Shown here: one piece after another, positions 34,335 through 47,500 of the stretch
How the letters are laid out: every line of letters begins with the position of its first letter
How positions within the stretch are numbered: position 1 is the first letter of the stretch
NCBI GenBank assembly: GCA_029582155.1
Contig: CM055897.1
Span: 12,080,482-12,144,481, forward strand
Origin: Panopea generosa
Taxonomy: Eukaryota > Mollusca > Bivalvia > Adapedonta > Hiatellidae
Length of the DNA stretch: 64,000 nucleotides
Direction: 5' to 3'
Notes under the pieces: model-generated
What the model saw: only the letters and a program-made list of their open reading frames with translations
Told to the model about the DNA's origin: nothing
Database searches by the model: none
Translations under genes and position numbers: made by a program

Positions 34335-36534
34335 ATTCCCTGTTATAAAATTTCAAAATCTACAGTGATATTCGCACTATATATGTGATAAAGAATGAAG
34401 AGAAAACAAGTTTGGCCACTTGTATTTATGTATACATGTTCCACATGGAAATCCTGCAAAATTGTAATTCGGACTATTACATAATAACTAGCCATAGTTT
34501 TAATGATTTTTCCTTGTGGCTATAAACTGTAACAACCTTTATTCTTATGGTTCAAATTTGACAACTTATACTTATTAGAATTAAAATAATCAAAAAATAA
34601 AAAGCGCACACTTCCTTTTGCATTTGAGTATATATCCCAGGGTCATACAAGTAAAGTTAAATCAACAGCAGTCAAAAATCAAACATGAGATTCATGCTGG
34701 CCTGCTGTGATGTGGAAGATCACATCATAAGTTAGCACATACAAATAAGGCACACAATGCACCCAAGTATTCCACGTACATAGTTGTTAACAAGAAGGTC
34801 ACTTACAATGGCCATATGCCAAATAGACTTATTTCCCTGACCTGACATTCAAGGGTCATTTTTCATCACTAATGCAATTCTGTAAAACTGAATGACCAGT
34901 TTAACTAATCAATCAACATAATTAATACATTTTTTTCTAATTGAATATTAACCAAATCAATAGTCAACACCACTATCTGGAAAATTACACAACACATCTA
35001 AAATTAAATATACACAGATTTTGTAAAAATGAACATCACTCAGTGTTTAATTACAGACTATTATTATCAAATTATGGTATTAGACATTAACTGTGTAAGT
35101 TAAGTGGAGATTTAGTGATAGGTAAATACTGATGATGAAGGCTCTTTTAACTTCCGAAACCATTGTTTTTAGTTTTACATTAAGTCAGCTTTACTCTTCT
35201 AGATGATAAAATACATGTTTATTTGATCATTCAGAGACTTTGCAAATGAAAAAATGAATATAAAGCACATTATAAGTATATAATTTACAACAGGTTTTGT
35301 TTACAAGTTTATGTTTGTCTCTTTCTGATAAAACACCTTCTGCAGAATACAGGGAGTTACGAAGCTTGTTTGGAAATGCGTCGGTTGGTAATATATGATT
35401 AATTCACTTCAGAGAGAAATATAGTATGGGGAACTGTAGGGGATGTGGTTAAAAATTAAATAACCACTTGCGGTTAAATAGTTTTTAAGAACATCCCCTT
35501 TATTCCCTCCGTGTATTAATGAACTGGAACCCACGAGCTAATATATTGCACGTAAGCGACGTATCGTTCATATAATATTAAAAATTAAATTACTTTTTTA
35601 ATAGCTGTACTTAACAAACCACCCTTGGTAGCCTCTCAATTTTTACTGCGATAAAGTGATTTGTTAAGTAATAGCGCACGCAATAGTATCACATGTATAT
35701 GCAAGGGAAGATCCTGAGCAAAAACATTGATATATTTTTTTTTTAAAAAAAGAAAACCCAATAATGATACATAATATTAGTGAAGGTATAACTTTTCTAA
35801 TCTTGTTAATGAACCCCTTATCTAAAGGTCTTAATCCGCACACTACCATTACAGTATTCATTTGTGTACTTCTGAACACTGAAGGAGGTACAGTCAGAGA
35901 GCAACTGGAGTCATTCACAGAATTACAAAAAAGTTAAAAGTTAAAAGCTTGGTCAGCGCGTCTAAGAAATACTCATTTCGATCAGTTATTTATTTTCTAG
36001 CTTTTTTAAAAACAGTCACTAACGGGGTCTACAGGCATGGTTTTAGCAATACTATAAACACATTTAATTTCAATCATTTTTGTAATTATCAAAAAGTGTG
36101 CATTTTGGAAGTTAAATGAGGCTTTAAGTTATTTCAAAGTGAAATAAAGCATTTTCTGATAATGCAATAATCATTCATTTGACACCTTTCAGAACTTGTA
36201 TCAGATCTTTTGGTAATGAAACTACTGTGTCTGTTTGATTCAGAAAGTATACAATTTCCTGAGTACTCAAAAGATCAAATAGAGCAATATTTTATGGACT
36301 CGAAGTGATTATGATTAAAAAACTGTGTACGCTATACAGGGCAGTGTTTTTTCCCCCCCGAAATATTTGGCCCTATTTCCCCCTCTAAATAGTATGTTTT
36401 TTACGACCTATTAACCCACAATCACCACCACTGCACACACACCAAATGCTAATTTTTTCCTCTTCAAAAGCACCGAATACAAACTATTGAACAAAAAAGT
36501 TCTTTGACTTATTAATCCATCATCAGAGAGTCTA

Positions 36535-36690
36535 AGGTACAATCCCCTGCCAGGGCTTTGTGTGGTGTCCTTGAGCAAGACACTTTTTCTGCATAAATGA
36601 TTAGTACTTGTTCTGCACAGAAAGACTTTATCTAAGTCGTAACAGGTTGTTTCACAATCAAAGTCAAATTAATAAATAAATAATTTAAAG
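36535..36690 (+). mobile_element. SINE, 5'-truncated
   Basis: Shares GTGTGGTGTCCTTGAGCAAG, CACTTTTTCTGCATAAA, AAGTCGTAACAGGTTGTTTC and an AATAAATAAATAA tail with the full SINE at 24428. The A-box end is missing. Confidence 0.65.
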
Positions 36691-37151
36691 AACTAAATAA
36701 AAACAGTGACCTTGATGAAGCATACACCAGTTATTAAAAGCAATGTGGTATAGAGATGAAACTACAAAATAAATATCACACAAACACTTGTTGGGCAAAT
36801 ACTTTAAGCTTTACTAATCTGTTGGTAAATTAAACATATTCTACGATGGTGAAAATCCAAGGACATGAGAGATAAGAATAAAAAAATATGAACACTGGAT
36901 AATTTAAAAAAGTCCACTGATCCAAAATGCATCAGTGAATTGTCTTTAAATTTAAACATATTTCTAATGAATACGTGATAAACTGTTTATTTATATTAGC
37001 AATAAAATATACGACCGGTGGGGTACGTAATTCGCTTTGCCAATTTTGGACTAACTCTACCCACTTCCTATTCATATTTTAGTCGTACTGAACACTTATG
37101 ATTGTATTAACTGAAAATGTCACAAATTATACGACTGAATCATTGTATTAC

Positions 37152-37166
37152 CCTTGATGCATTCAT
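37152..37166 (-). CDS. COX7A-like small mitochondrial protein, first coding exon
   Basis: A 15-base coding exon: ATG plus four codons (MNASR) followed by a GTAATA donor, phase 0. The start has A at -3 (GAAAATGA). Joined to 33832-33942 it makes the N-terminus MNASRVTRTFVRRMSS, a convincing mitochondrial targeting sequence; that join is the main support for such a short exon. A GC-richer stretch with an ETS-type site lies 60-70 bases upstream. The gene is divergent from APLF, with 4.3 kb between the start codons. Confidence 0.6.
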
Positions 37167-37228
37167 TTTCGTGTATTTTTTGTTAAAAGAAACGAGTTCG
37201 ATGTCCGATGGTGTCCTGCCGCAAGGTC

Positions 37229-37237
37229 ACCGGAAGT
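37229..37237 (-). promoter_or_regulatory. ETS/GABP-type site upstream of the COX7A-like gene
   Basis: ACCGGAAGT on the + strand (ACTTCCGGT on the gene strand), about 65 bases upstream of ATG 37166, in a short CpG-containing island within AT-rich DNA. CCGGAAGT motifs are common in promoters of nuclear genes for mitochondrial proteins in animals. Its function here is inference. Confidence 0.35.
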
Positions 37238-37456
37238 CAATTCAAAGAACCGAGTAAAAAGACGAATGGAACCCAAAGGAGGTAATATGGTCAGACCGTT
37301 CCCGAGTTAAATTATACCAAATTCAAATCGTACATGTATTGGTACGACCGACCACAGTTTGGGTACGACACAATACCAGAGACATATCAACTGGATCACT
37401 GTAAAATCGTACCTACAGAAAGTTTTTGTGTAACTGTTATCTATGTGTATTAAAAT

Positions 37457-38185
37457 GCGAAGCGCATGGTCCAGTGATAAGCATCCAACCTATGATCAGA
37501 GGGTTGTGGGTTCCATCCTCTCCCTCGGCTACGTGTGATGTACTTGGTGCAAAACACTTTTCCACATATGCTTAGTACTGGCATTATCTAGGAATATTCG
37601 AGCGTATTAGTTTAAAGGGAATTTATCAGGATTTAAAAAAAAATGAAATTGGCTATAAACATTTTTTCCCAATAGATCTTTGATCAGGATATCTATTTAA
37701 ACATGCTGAAAAGGGGTTTCCTAACTTGGATTACGCGCCTAGTTTAGACTAAAATAGATTTTCCGCTTAAAATTGCAACATATTTTGTGACGTATCAAAT
37801 GAGTCACGTGATTTCATTTTGATTTCAAATTGATCCGGTATACAGGTTTACGCGTTGTAAAATTTTGTTTCATCTTAGAAAAAGTCCGAATGAGGATGTG
37901 ACAATGTCGAGCAGTATTTATGTGCTTTCTGTATTGGAATTGGGATTTCATTTACCAAGTTTACCACTCCAATTGATACATCGATTTTGTCACGTTTTTG
38001 GTGGATTTGATATACTAAACCATTTGGATTTTATTTAATAATGATGATGAGATACTATCTATTTTAAAAATATGTTATTTTTAAGACATTTATAGCGTTT
38101 TTTTCCTGATATACTCCTTTTTAGTTGTGATAACTTGTTTCACAATCGATGTAAAATAAATTAATAAGTTTAAATGTGACATAAA
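37457..38185 (+). mobile_element. SINE interrupted by a nested TIR element
   Basis: The 5' part (37457-37611) has an A-box-like TGGTCCAGTGA, a B-box-like GGGTTCCATCC and GCTTAGTACTGGC. The 3' part (38121-38185) has TTAGTTGTGATAACTTG, CACAATCGATGTAAA and an AAATTAATAAG tail. Both match the SINE at 24428 in order, so the intervening 37612-38120 was inserted into it. Confidence 0.75.
37612..38120. mobile_element. Nested TIR element, ~509 bp
   Basis: Starts TTAAAGGGAATTTATCAGGA and ends with an imperfect inverted copy (TCCTGATATACTCCTTT). It is flanked by TTAGT at 37607-37611 and 38121-38125, a likely 5-bp target duplication. No coding capacity. Parts of the interior (GTTTCATCTTAGAAA, ATATCTATT.AAACATG) recur rearranged at about 19605-19735, and its 3' end resembles 9485-9505. 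Confidence 0.65.
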
Positions 38186-38189
38186 CCAG

Positions 38190-38715
38190 TAACTTAATTA
38201 ATTTGTTTATATGTCTCTTTATAAACAGTTGAATAAAATCAATATTGATTGATTAGCCTATTGCTTCTTCTCTTCTTCCGTATACTTTTCATTAGAACAA
38301 TACATTGGCTTTTTATTTCATCTGCGATGCGTATCGCAACACTTCATTTTCAGAACGATACGTATCACAATACATATTGCTTGTGAAATTAAAAGGCAAC
38401 GCGTATTGCAATATTTAAGTTGCGATGCAATACACATCACGACTGTAACTTATGCAATCATTATGATTATTTAATAAGGTGTATGTAATAACCATGCTCG
38501 TGTGCAACTTAAAAGTATCTTTATAAACAGATAACAACAGGCATTAATATATTGCATAACTGCGAGAGTGATGACAGTGGGATAGTATCTGATTGGGAAG
38601 GAGGATGCTGTCCGTAATATCCGTCACCTGATTAGATGTATGTATATGTGGCTTTGAGGATCAAGTGTGTTTAGTTAAAATCACATATATACAGGTTAAA
38701 AACTGGGTTCTAGGA
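38190..38715. other. No gene seen
   Basis: AT-rich sequence between the SINE and the LINE fragment. A degenerate GCGATGCGTATCGCAA / ACGATACGTATCAC motif repeats near 38320-38450. Confidence 0.4.
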
Positions 38716-39010
38716 TGATTACTTCATTGCATCCCGCAACCCCATCTTGAAGGATGGTAGGTTGGGAGTTGCGATCAGTTCAGCAGAAAGGCTGTTCCAG
38801 ATTCTGATGGTACTCGGGAAGAAGGAATGTAGATGACAATTAACATTCGACTGTGGGATCGTGAATCTTGAAGTATGCCCTCTTGTGTAGGTTGTTGTCA
38901 TGGGTACCAAGTATATGTCTGCAGGGATGACGATAAGTTGGTACACTACCATGTACATCATTGCAAGCCTGGCATGCTGGCGTCGGGATTGCAATGTGTC
39001 CCAGACTGAT
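38716..39010 (-). pseudogene. Non-LTR retrotransposon, C-terminal RT fragment
   Basis: The - strand translation runs DTLQSRRQHARLAMMY, then IPADIYLVPMT, TRGHTSRFTIPQ, SFFPSTIRIWNSLSAE and PSFKMGLRDAMK. This is the conserved C-terminal tail of LINE reverse-transcriptase polyproteins (the SFFPxTIRxWNSL block is characteristic). The open piece is about 91 codons, truncated at its 5' side. It is a different LINE type from the one at 25682-31195. Confidence 0.75.
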
Positions 39011-40330
39011 GTATTCTGTATTGTTTGTGTTAGTTTTTATTAGCTAGTTTTTCATGTTAGTACTACTCATGTTTCATCAAGAATGGAATTACGATGCACT
39101 ATATCTGAGAATCGTACTGATGCATATTAAGTCTCAAGAATGCATTGCATCGCGTTTTATTGGAAGTTTCATTTAACAGCCGATAAACACATCGGCAAAA
39201 AGGTAAATCGCGTTCCATCGATGCATCATGGCTAGTCTGGTTTCCTGACCAACTACCGATAAATTGGGAAACTATTTATTGTAAGAACAGGGAATCAGAT
39301 TGACTGTGGACCATCGTCGCAGATGAGTGTATGTACACAGAAGTTGTAAGACAAACAAACGTACAGTAATCAATTATAAACTTGTGAAATACATTGCTAA
39401 ATAATTATGGATACGTTTTCACGTAATCAATGAATATCAACAAAATATTTGTGCCAACATGTGACACGCATTTTAACATATTCTACTTGGATACAAATTC
39501 TTAAAAAAAATATTCATGGGCCAGTCTAATACAGGCTCTATATGATAAGGATTCAATATAGCTAATCTAAGTTCTTGTTTATGGATACGATGGGTAGGCA
39601 CGATCTGACAACAGTTTGGGTTCGAACTATCTGACTTTGGTACGATTTGACTATATTATGGTGTTCCAGTATGAGAGAGAAAGGTGCTTACTAATAGTAT
39701 AAATACTTGGGATAGTTTGATTCAGGGCGCTTGTAGAATTTGCATATTTTTGGTTGAGTCGTTTTATTTACTAGTAAAATGAATGATCGGCGGATACCTG
39801 AAAGTTTATAAATATGTTCCATTATATTGTATGAGCTTTAAACTAGTGAACTTGATTAACGTAATGCATTTTAACACTTTTTAAAACAATATTGTATCTG
39901 CTTTTAGTGTAGTGGTACGTAACTTCTGTGGGTTGCCGGAGAGTCTCGGATATCATTTAAACTTGAAGACAAACCCATCGCCACATGACAAATATTGAAC
40001 AGTGCATATCATAATAAGGACAACACGAACATACAGAATACGTGAAACTGCACAGTGGTTACCGCCAATTTGAACGAGCAGGGGTTAACCCGCCATTGGG
40101 GAGCTTTACCCTGATTTATGGATAAAAACATCGTTCGTTTCCCACGGTAACATCATAAAAAGAGGTAGTGTAAATTTATAAAAAGCCCTGCCGACTCACA
40201 GACAGGAGTAACGGACATTGGTTATAGTCCCCTTATCCCATACCGTATAAGAATATTCGTTCTAGTTTTTTGCACAGCAGGTGTCTGAAGATATTATGTG
40301 GGTATGTGGCCGTTCTTAGAAGTAAAAGCT
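39011..40330. other. No gene seen
   Basis: Intergenic sequence between the divergent genes. No open frame of note. Confidence 0.4.
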
Positions 40331-40334
40331 TTTA

Positions 40335-40935
40335 CTCAACTTTTTGTTCGTCACATTTATTTATTTATTTTTTGTTATATAGATATATGATGGATTGAAC
40401 ATAGATTTGAAAAAAAAAATGAAAAAAGTCAAATGGGGTAAGGGACTAATCAAGGTCCCTAACTCCTTGCCTTTTTGTATACACTGTTGGCTAAGTGAAA
40501 GTACACTTAAGAAATGATGACTTTATATTCATACCTAACACTTTTTAATTTCAGTATTCAAACATTACAATGCTTTCAAAATGTTCTAAATGCATCAATA
40601 ATACCGGTATGTCATTCAAAAAAAAAAAGGAAAAAAGGAAAATACATTTTAAAATAAAAAAGAAACAATGATAGGGGGGCCCAATGATAAGTTATCATGG
40701 CGATTATAATACCCCACGAAAGCACGTCCCTATTCCAATCAATCTCCTTCGCAGAGTAATCGTCGTTACACAGGCGGAGTAGCGGACCTTGGTTGGTCCC
40801 ACTAGTCTACCCCATCTTTTTTTTTCTTCATATTATTATATTTTTTTTCAAATCTATGTTCAATCCATCATACAAAACAAACGAAAAAAAAAAGAAGAAC
40901 AAATCGGGGGAGGGGGAATGTGACGAATATAAAGT
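40335..40935. repeat. Inverted repeat, ~130-150-bp arms, 0.5 kb upstream of APLF
   Basis: The left arm (about 40340-40470) contains TGATGGATTGAACATAGATT and GACTAATCAAGGTCCCTAA. The right arm (about 40770-40935) contains exact or near complements (AATCTATGTTCAATCCATCA, GGACCTTGGTTGGTCCC, and TGACGAATAT versus GTTCGTCACAT). The arms are imperfect, with A/T runs. Probably a foldback-type element or a pair of inverted insertions. Confidence 0.65.
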
Positions 40936-41490
40936 TTATTATGTCTGTCAATTTTTTTAATTTATATGATGGAGGTCCATTACTCCTGCCTGTGGTTCGT
41001 TACACTCATTATCCAATATGTTGTGCATGCGCGCGGTAGAATATTCATTCCGGTCATTTTCGTTAAATCATATATTTTCCTCTGCTTTTCGGTATTTTTT
41101 TTTAAACCGCTCTTCTGTGTTGGGAGGCAAATAAGCTGCAAAATGGAGAAAACAAAAATGAAAAAATTGTTATGATAATTTTGCGAATTTTTATCAAATT
41201 TAAACATTTGATCATCATTTTAGTTATACAGTGACAGAATAATTGATATTTACTGACTTTTATGCAATAATGCGATTGATGAAAAACTGCATCAATGTGA
41301 AATACAAGACAACGTAAAGTCGGCGCTTTGACCCACATTTTTCATTTTCAGCATGTTTTTGTTTGCAGGCATTATTTCAAAACTTCATTTCATTAATTAC
41401 TTTCAATAACAGATCTCTTATATAATCTTATTCTACATATCTTCATTTCTGTACTTATTAATTTTGAAACTGATTATAACCAAATAAATC

Positions 41491-41589
41491 ATGAGTGAAA
41501 TATCTCTTCTTCGAGTCGGTGATGAAGATGCTAAACCAATTCTCATCAAAGAAGAGCGAATAGTAATTGGAAGAGGTCCATTTCTGCAG
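41491..41589 (+). CDS. APLF: APLF exon 1 (FHA, N-terminal part)
   Basis: ATG plus 32 codons, MSEISLLRVGDEDAKPILIK to IGRGPFLQ, then a GTAAAA donor, phase 0. The IGRGP motif is the first phosphopeptide-binding loop of FHA domains and matches the APLF/PNKP/APTX type. No other in-frame ATG makes a better start, and stops occur upstream. Confidence 0.9.
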
Positions 41590-44500
41590 GTAAAATACGC
41601 ACTTGAGAATTTGCCATGAACAGGTCATGGTCTCTATACATGTACAGTAATGTACCGTGTCAGTAATACACTACATGTGCATTATAAAGCTGAACACTTA
41701 CCTCCTAAGATCGGATGCCCGTATGTCAAAATGCACCGGCTAGTCATTTGTTACCCCAGCATCCCCCAAAGGAGGGACATAGTGGAGGCTAAAGTGCTGT
41801 GCTCTAACTGATGCAGTGCCCTGGAACTGTGGAGGTTTAACTTCTGACAAAAATTACTGTGATTATAGTGGTGCTTCCTCTCTTAATCATATGATTACTA
41901 CCTTAGTTGCCTGCCCTTTAATTGTCTGAATTTATTTTATCTTGACTTTCATTTTTCAATGGAGAAGTGAAGAACAGGTGATCTCAACTTTAATGATTAT
42001 ATGATTGTAACTGTAGTGATCTTGTAGGTGCGTTAGATTTTGGGTCAAATCTGTCTTGATGCGAGTCATTAGTAGTTCATTCAGGATTATCTCCCTTTGG
42101 TAAGATCCGCCATTTGCGAACGTTTCTGTACGGTATAACAGGCAAATAATAATGAAAAAATGTGAGTCAATCATGGAACACTAGTATGTGATAGAGCACA
42201 AATTAAATGCAATAATGTATATATGTTTATGACAAACTTTTAGAGAGCTTTGTATCATCATTTTAATGAGATATTCAAGGAAAAAAAATGTTAGTTATTT
42301 AAAAGAAAATAATATATTTATTTTAAATAATATGCAATATGAGAGAATTGATCTAATGAAATGTGGTTTTAATAAAACAAAAGCTTTCAATATGGTTACC
42401 TAGTTTCAGAAATAAAAAAATCTAGCCATAACATTTTGTCAGGACAAATCTATTCTGAATTGGAGCAAATACTATTTTTAAAAAAAAGCTACATGGCCTG
42501 CTATTCTTATGCCATTTCAAATTTCTTGGAATCCTCATTTTATCACAAATATATATATCTTACATGAAAATTCGAACCAATTTGCTCTGGACAGGGAACT
42601 TAAACCATCCTTACTCATTAATTTCTGTTTTATACTCATAGTGCATTTATTGTTTAATTTTCTTTAAAAACAAACCTACTTGACATAGAAAAGTATCTGT
42701 CATGGATCTTAAACACAAAACAGAAACATTTTTAATCTTGAATTATGTTTCATTGTATCCTTTTCAGATAATGTCGGATTCTTCTGTTACTTCCAAATGC
42801 TTATTGTCCACTTGGGGATCCTCATTTCCACCAAAAGATTGCCAGTGTGTCTTCAAATCAGTGGAGCATAATAAACAAATCAATGAATTTCTTCATCTTA
42901 ATTCTTCTTTTATAAATCAACACATATATCAATGTAGAGCATTTAAACTTTTACTGTAATTTATGTAATTTGGTGATTAAAACTTTGGACTATTCCAGGT
43001 GACTGATAAACGTGTATCAAGGAACCATGGAGTACTTGAGATGTCTGGTGGAAAACTTTATCTCACCCCTGTAAGTTTGTCAATCATACATACTCTATCT
43101 ATTCCATCATACTTTGGAATTATGTCTGGTAATTTGTGCATTAAGATGACAGAGTTTGGTTGATTTAATAATCTTTCGGCAAAGAACACATTGAAACCAT
43201 CGATTGAGCAGATATTGTCCACAATTCTGAAAGATTCCAGTATTATATCCCCTCAACTTTTTAGATTGAGCTTGGATGTCTGTCTTTCATCGCAGGTTGT
43301 GTCTGCTCCATACCTTTTGAATGCATGAAGAGATTTTTAAATATCTTGGCACACATATTTACTGTTTTAAGAAAATGTACAGAGCATGCATTTCTCCTCC
43401 CATCCTTCTGTTTATCACAAAGTGTGTCTTGCTCCATAATTGATTTGGGAACAAAGACTGGGATCGTAGTTTAGGGGAGACATAACATTTTGTGATGAAA
43501 ACAACGATATCTATTTTATTTTGTCATATATTATATATTTTGTATATACACATACTATTCTGAACACAAATATTATTCAGTAATGTATGTGTCCCAGGCA
43601 AAACCAAGATCATATATGCAATAACCTGTTTGCACAAATCACTGACTGTTTGCATACATTAATTTTTCAGACTAGCACAAACCACTGTTACTGTTTGCAT
43701 ACATTAATATTTAAGACTCACATAAATCACTGTGACTGTTTGCATACATTAATATTTCTGACTCCCACCAACCACTGTTACTGTTTGCATACATTAATAT
43801 TTAAGACTCGCATAAATCACTGTGACTGTTTGCATACATTAATATTTCAGACTCGCTCAAATCACTGTGACTGTTTGCATTCATTAATATTTCAGACTTG
43901 CATAAATCACTGCGACTGTTTGCATACATTGATATTTCTCCCACAAATCACTGTGACGGTTTGCATACATTAATATTTCAGACTCACTCAAATCACTGTG
44001 ACTGTTTGAATACATTAATATTTCAGACTCACATAAATCACTGTGACTGTTTGCATACATTAATATTTCAGACTTGCATAAATCACTGTGACTGTTTGCA
44101 TACATTAATATTTCAGACTTGCATAAATCACTGTGGTTGTTTGCATACATTAATATTTCAGACTTGCCCAAATCACTGTGACTGTTTGCATAAGTTAATA
44201 TTTCAGACTCTCACAAATCACTGTAACTGTTTGCATACATTAATATTTCAGAACCTCACAAATCACTGTAACTGTTTGGATACATTTATATTTCAGACTC
44301 GCATATTTACTGTGACTGTTTGCATACATTAATATTTCAGACTCTCACAAATCACTGTGACTGTTTGCATACATTAATATTTCAGACTTGCCCAAATCAC
44401 TGTGACTGTTTGCATAAGTTAATATTTCAGACTCACACAAATCCTTGCTTCTTCAAAAAGACCGCCAGTGGTAACGTGGAGATTATGAAGAAAGATGAGA

Positions 44501-47500
44501 AGAAGCTGTTGGAAAATGGACACATCTTTGGTCTCCTGCCTGACAGCCTTTACTTCAAAGTCAGCTGTCCATCCACACAAAATGGAACCAGCAAAAGGTG
44601 TGTGTTCATTAGATATATCCTATATAATGAAGTCTGGGGAACAACCAAAACGATTATAATGGATTATAGAATTTGTATTTTAATATGAGTTCAATTTCAG
44701 TAATTGTTTGTGGAATGGTAGATTTGCAAAATATTTAAATTTTATAAATTTCATCTCAATGTTTTGTAAATTATTGTTATTTTATTTATTTCAAGTTTTT
44801 GGTCCTTATTTAAAGATACATATGCTCCAGAAAAAAAAATGTCAGTAAAGATTCAATTTGAAAAGCACAAGGAATGTACAAGGCACACTATGCCATGTCC
44901 TGAATAACATTTTCCAAAAGCTCAAAATCCTCAATACTAATAATGCAGCAAATGTTTGCCAGTTGTTGAAATTGAAAAAGGGATATAATCTAAAGAAATT
45001 ATTTAAAATTTGTTGTCATTCGATATATAATTGTTTGTTTGGTGGATTTTCTATGTCTGATAATTAACTTTTATCACATTTGCAAAGTTAACACATTACA
45101 TACTCATCAATAAAAAAACTACTTCTTTTATTAATGGTACACATAAATGATAGTTGAAATATTGTAGAGACAGTCATTTACTGATTACAAATATACAACT
45201 TGTTTACAAGGCATAATTACAAAGCATGTATACAAGGTATGATTACAAGGCATGTTTACAAAGTACGATTACGAGGCATGTTTACAGGGTATGATTACAA
45301 GGCATGTTTACAAGGTATGATTACAAGGCATGTTTACAAAGTATGATTACAAGGCATGTTTACAGGGTATGATTACAAGGCATGTTTACAGGGTATGATT
45401 ACAAGACATGTTTACAAAGTATGATTACAAGGCATGTTTACAAAGTATGATTACAAGGCATGTTTACAAAGTATGATTACAAGGCATGTTTACAAAGTAT
45501 GATTACAAGGCATGTTTACAGGGTATGATTACAAGGCATGTTTACAGGGTATGATTACAAGGCATGTTTACAAAGTATGATTACAAGGCATGTTTACAAA
45601 GTATGATTACAAGGCATGTTTACAGGGTATGATTACAAGGCATGTTTACAAAGTATGATTACAAGGCATGTTTACAGGGTATTATTACATGGCATGTTTA
45701 CAGGGTATGATTACAAGTCATGTTTACAAAGTATGATTACAAGGCATGTTTACAGGGTATGATTACAAGGCATGTTTACAGGGTATGATTACAAGGCATG
45801 TTTACAAAGTATGATTACAAGGCATGTTTACAAGGTATGATTACAAGGCATGTTTACAAGGTATGATAACAAGGCATGTTTACAGCGTATGATTACATGG
45901 CATGTTTACAAGGTATGATTACAAGTCATGTTTACAAAATATGATTACAAGGCATGTTTACAGGGTATGATTACAAGGCATGTTTACAGGGTATGATTAC
46001 AAGGCATGTTTACAAAGTATGATTACAAGGCATGTTTACAGGGTATGATTACAAGGCATGTTTACAAAGTATGATTACAAGGCATGTTTACAGGGTATGA
46101 TTACAAGGCATGTTTACAAAGTATGATTACAAGGCATGTTTACAAAGTATGATTACAAGGCATGTTTACAGGGTATGATTACAAGGCATGTTTACAAGGT
46201 ATGGTTACAAGTCATGTTTACAAAGTATGGTTACAAGGCAAGTTTACAGGGTATGATTACAAGGCATGTATACAAGGTATGATTACAAAGCATGTTTACA
46301 AAGTATGATTACAAGGCATGTTTACGAGGTATGATTACAAGTCATGTTTACAGGGTATGATTACAAGGCATGTTTACAGGGTATGATTGCAAGTCATGTT
46401 TACAGGGTATGATTAAAGGCATGTTTACAAGGTATGATTACAAGGCATGTTTACAGGGAATGATTACAAGGCATGTTTACAGGGTATGAATACAAGGCAT
46501 GTTTACAGGGTATGATTAAAGGCATGTTTACAAGGTATGATTACAAGGCATGTTTACAGGGAATGATTACAAGGCATGTTTACAATGTATGATTACAAGG
46601 CATGTTTACAATGTATGATTACAAGGCATGTTTACAGGGTATGATTACAAGGCATGTTTACAGGGTATGATTATAAGGCATGTATACAGGGTATGATTAC
46701 AAGGCAAGTTTACAGGGTATGATTACAAGGCATGTTTACAGGGTATGATTACAAGGCATGTTTACAGGGTATGATTACAAGGCATGTTTACAGGGTATGA
46801 TTACAAGGCATGTATAAAAGGTATGATTACAAAGCATGTTTACAAAGTATGATTACAAGGCATGTTTACAAGGTATGATTACAAGTCATGTTTACTGGGT
46901 ATGATTACAAGGCATGTTTACAGGGTATGATTGCAAGTCATGTTTACAGGGTATGATTAAAGGCATGTTTACAAGGTATGATTACAAGGCATGTTTACAG
47001 GGAATGATTACAAGGCATGTTTACAGGGTATGATTACAAGGCATGTTTACAGGGTATGATTACAAGGCATGTTTACAAGGTATGATAACAAGGCATGTTT
47101 ACAGGGTATGAATACAAGGCATGTTTACAAAGTATGATTACAAGGCATGTTTACAGGGTATGAATACAAGGCATGTTTACAAGGTATGATTACAAGGCAT
47201 GTTTACAGGAAATGATTACAAGGCATGTTTACAGGGTATGATTACAAGTCATGTTTACAGGGTATGATTACAAGGCATGTTTACAGGGTATGATTACAAG
47301 GCATGTTTACAAGGTATGATTACAAGTCATGTTTACAAGGTATGATTACAAGTCATGTTTACAAAGTATGATTACAAGGCATGTTTACAGGGTATGATTA
47401 CAAGGCATGTTTACAGGGTATGATTACAAGGCATGTTTACAAGGTATGATTACAAGGCATGTTTGCAAAGTATGATTACAAGTCATGTTTGCAAAGTATG

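Larger units (their letters stand above)
33950..37146 (-). other. Intron 1 of the COX7A-like gene
   Basis: AT-rich intron with a transposase remnant (34259-34334) and a truncated SINE (about 36535-36690). Short open frames have no recognised content. Confidence 0.55.

Noticed and set aside
42702..42959. 85-codon open frame in APLF intron 1
   Set aside because: No splice sites in phase with APLF exons 1 and 2, no recognisable content, and the FHA domain reads through without it.
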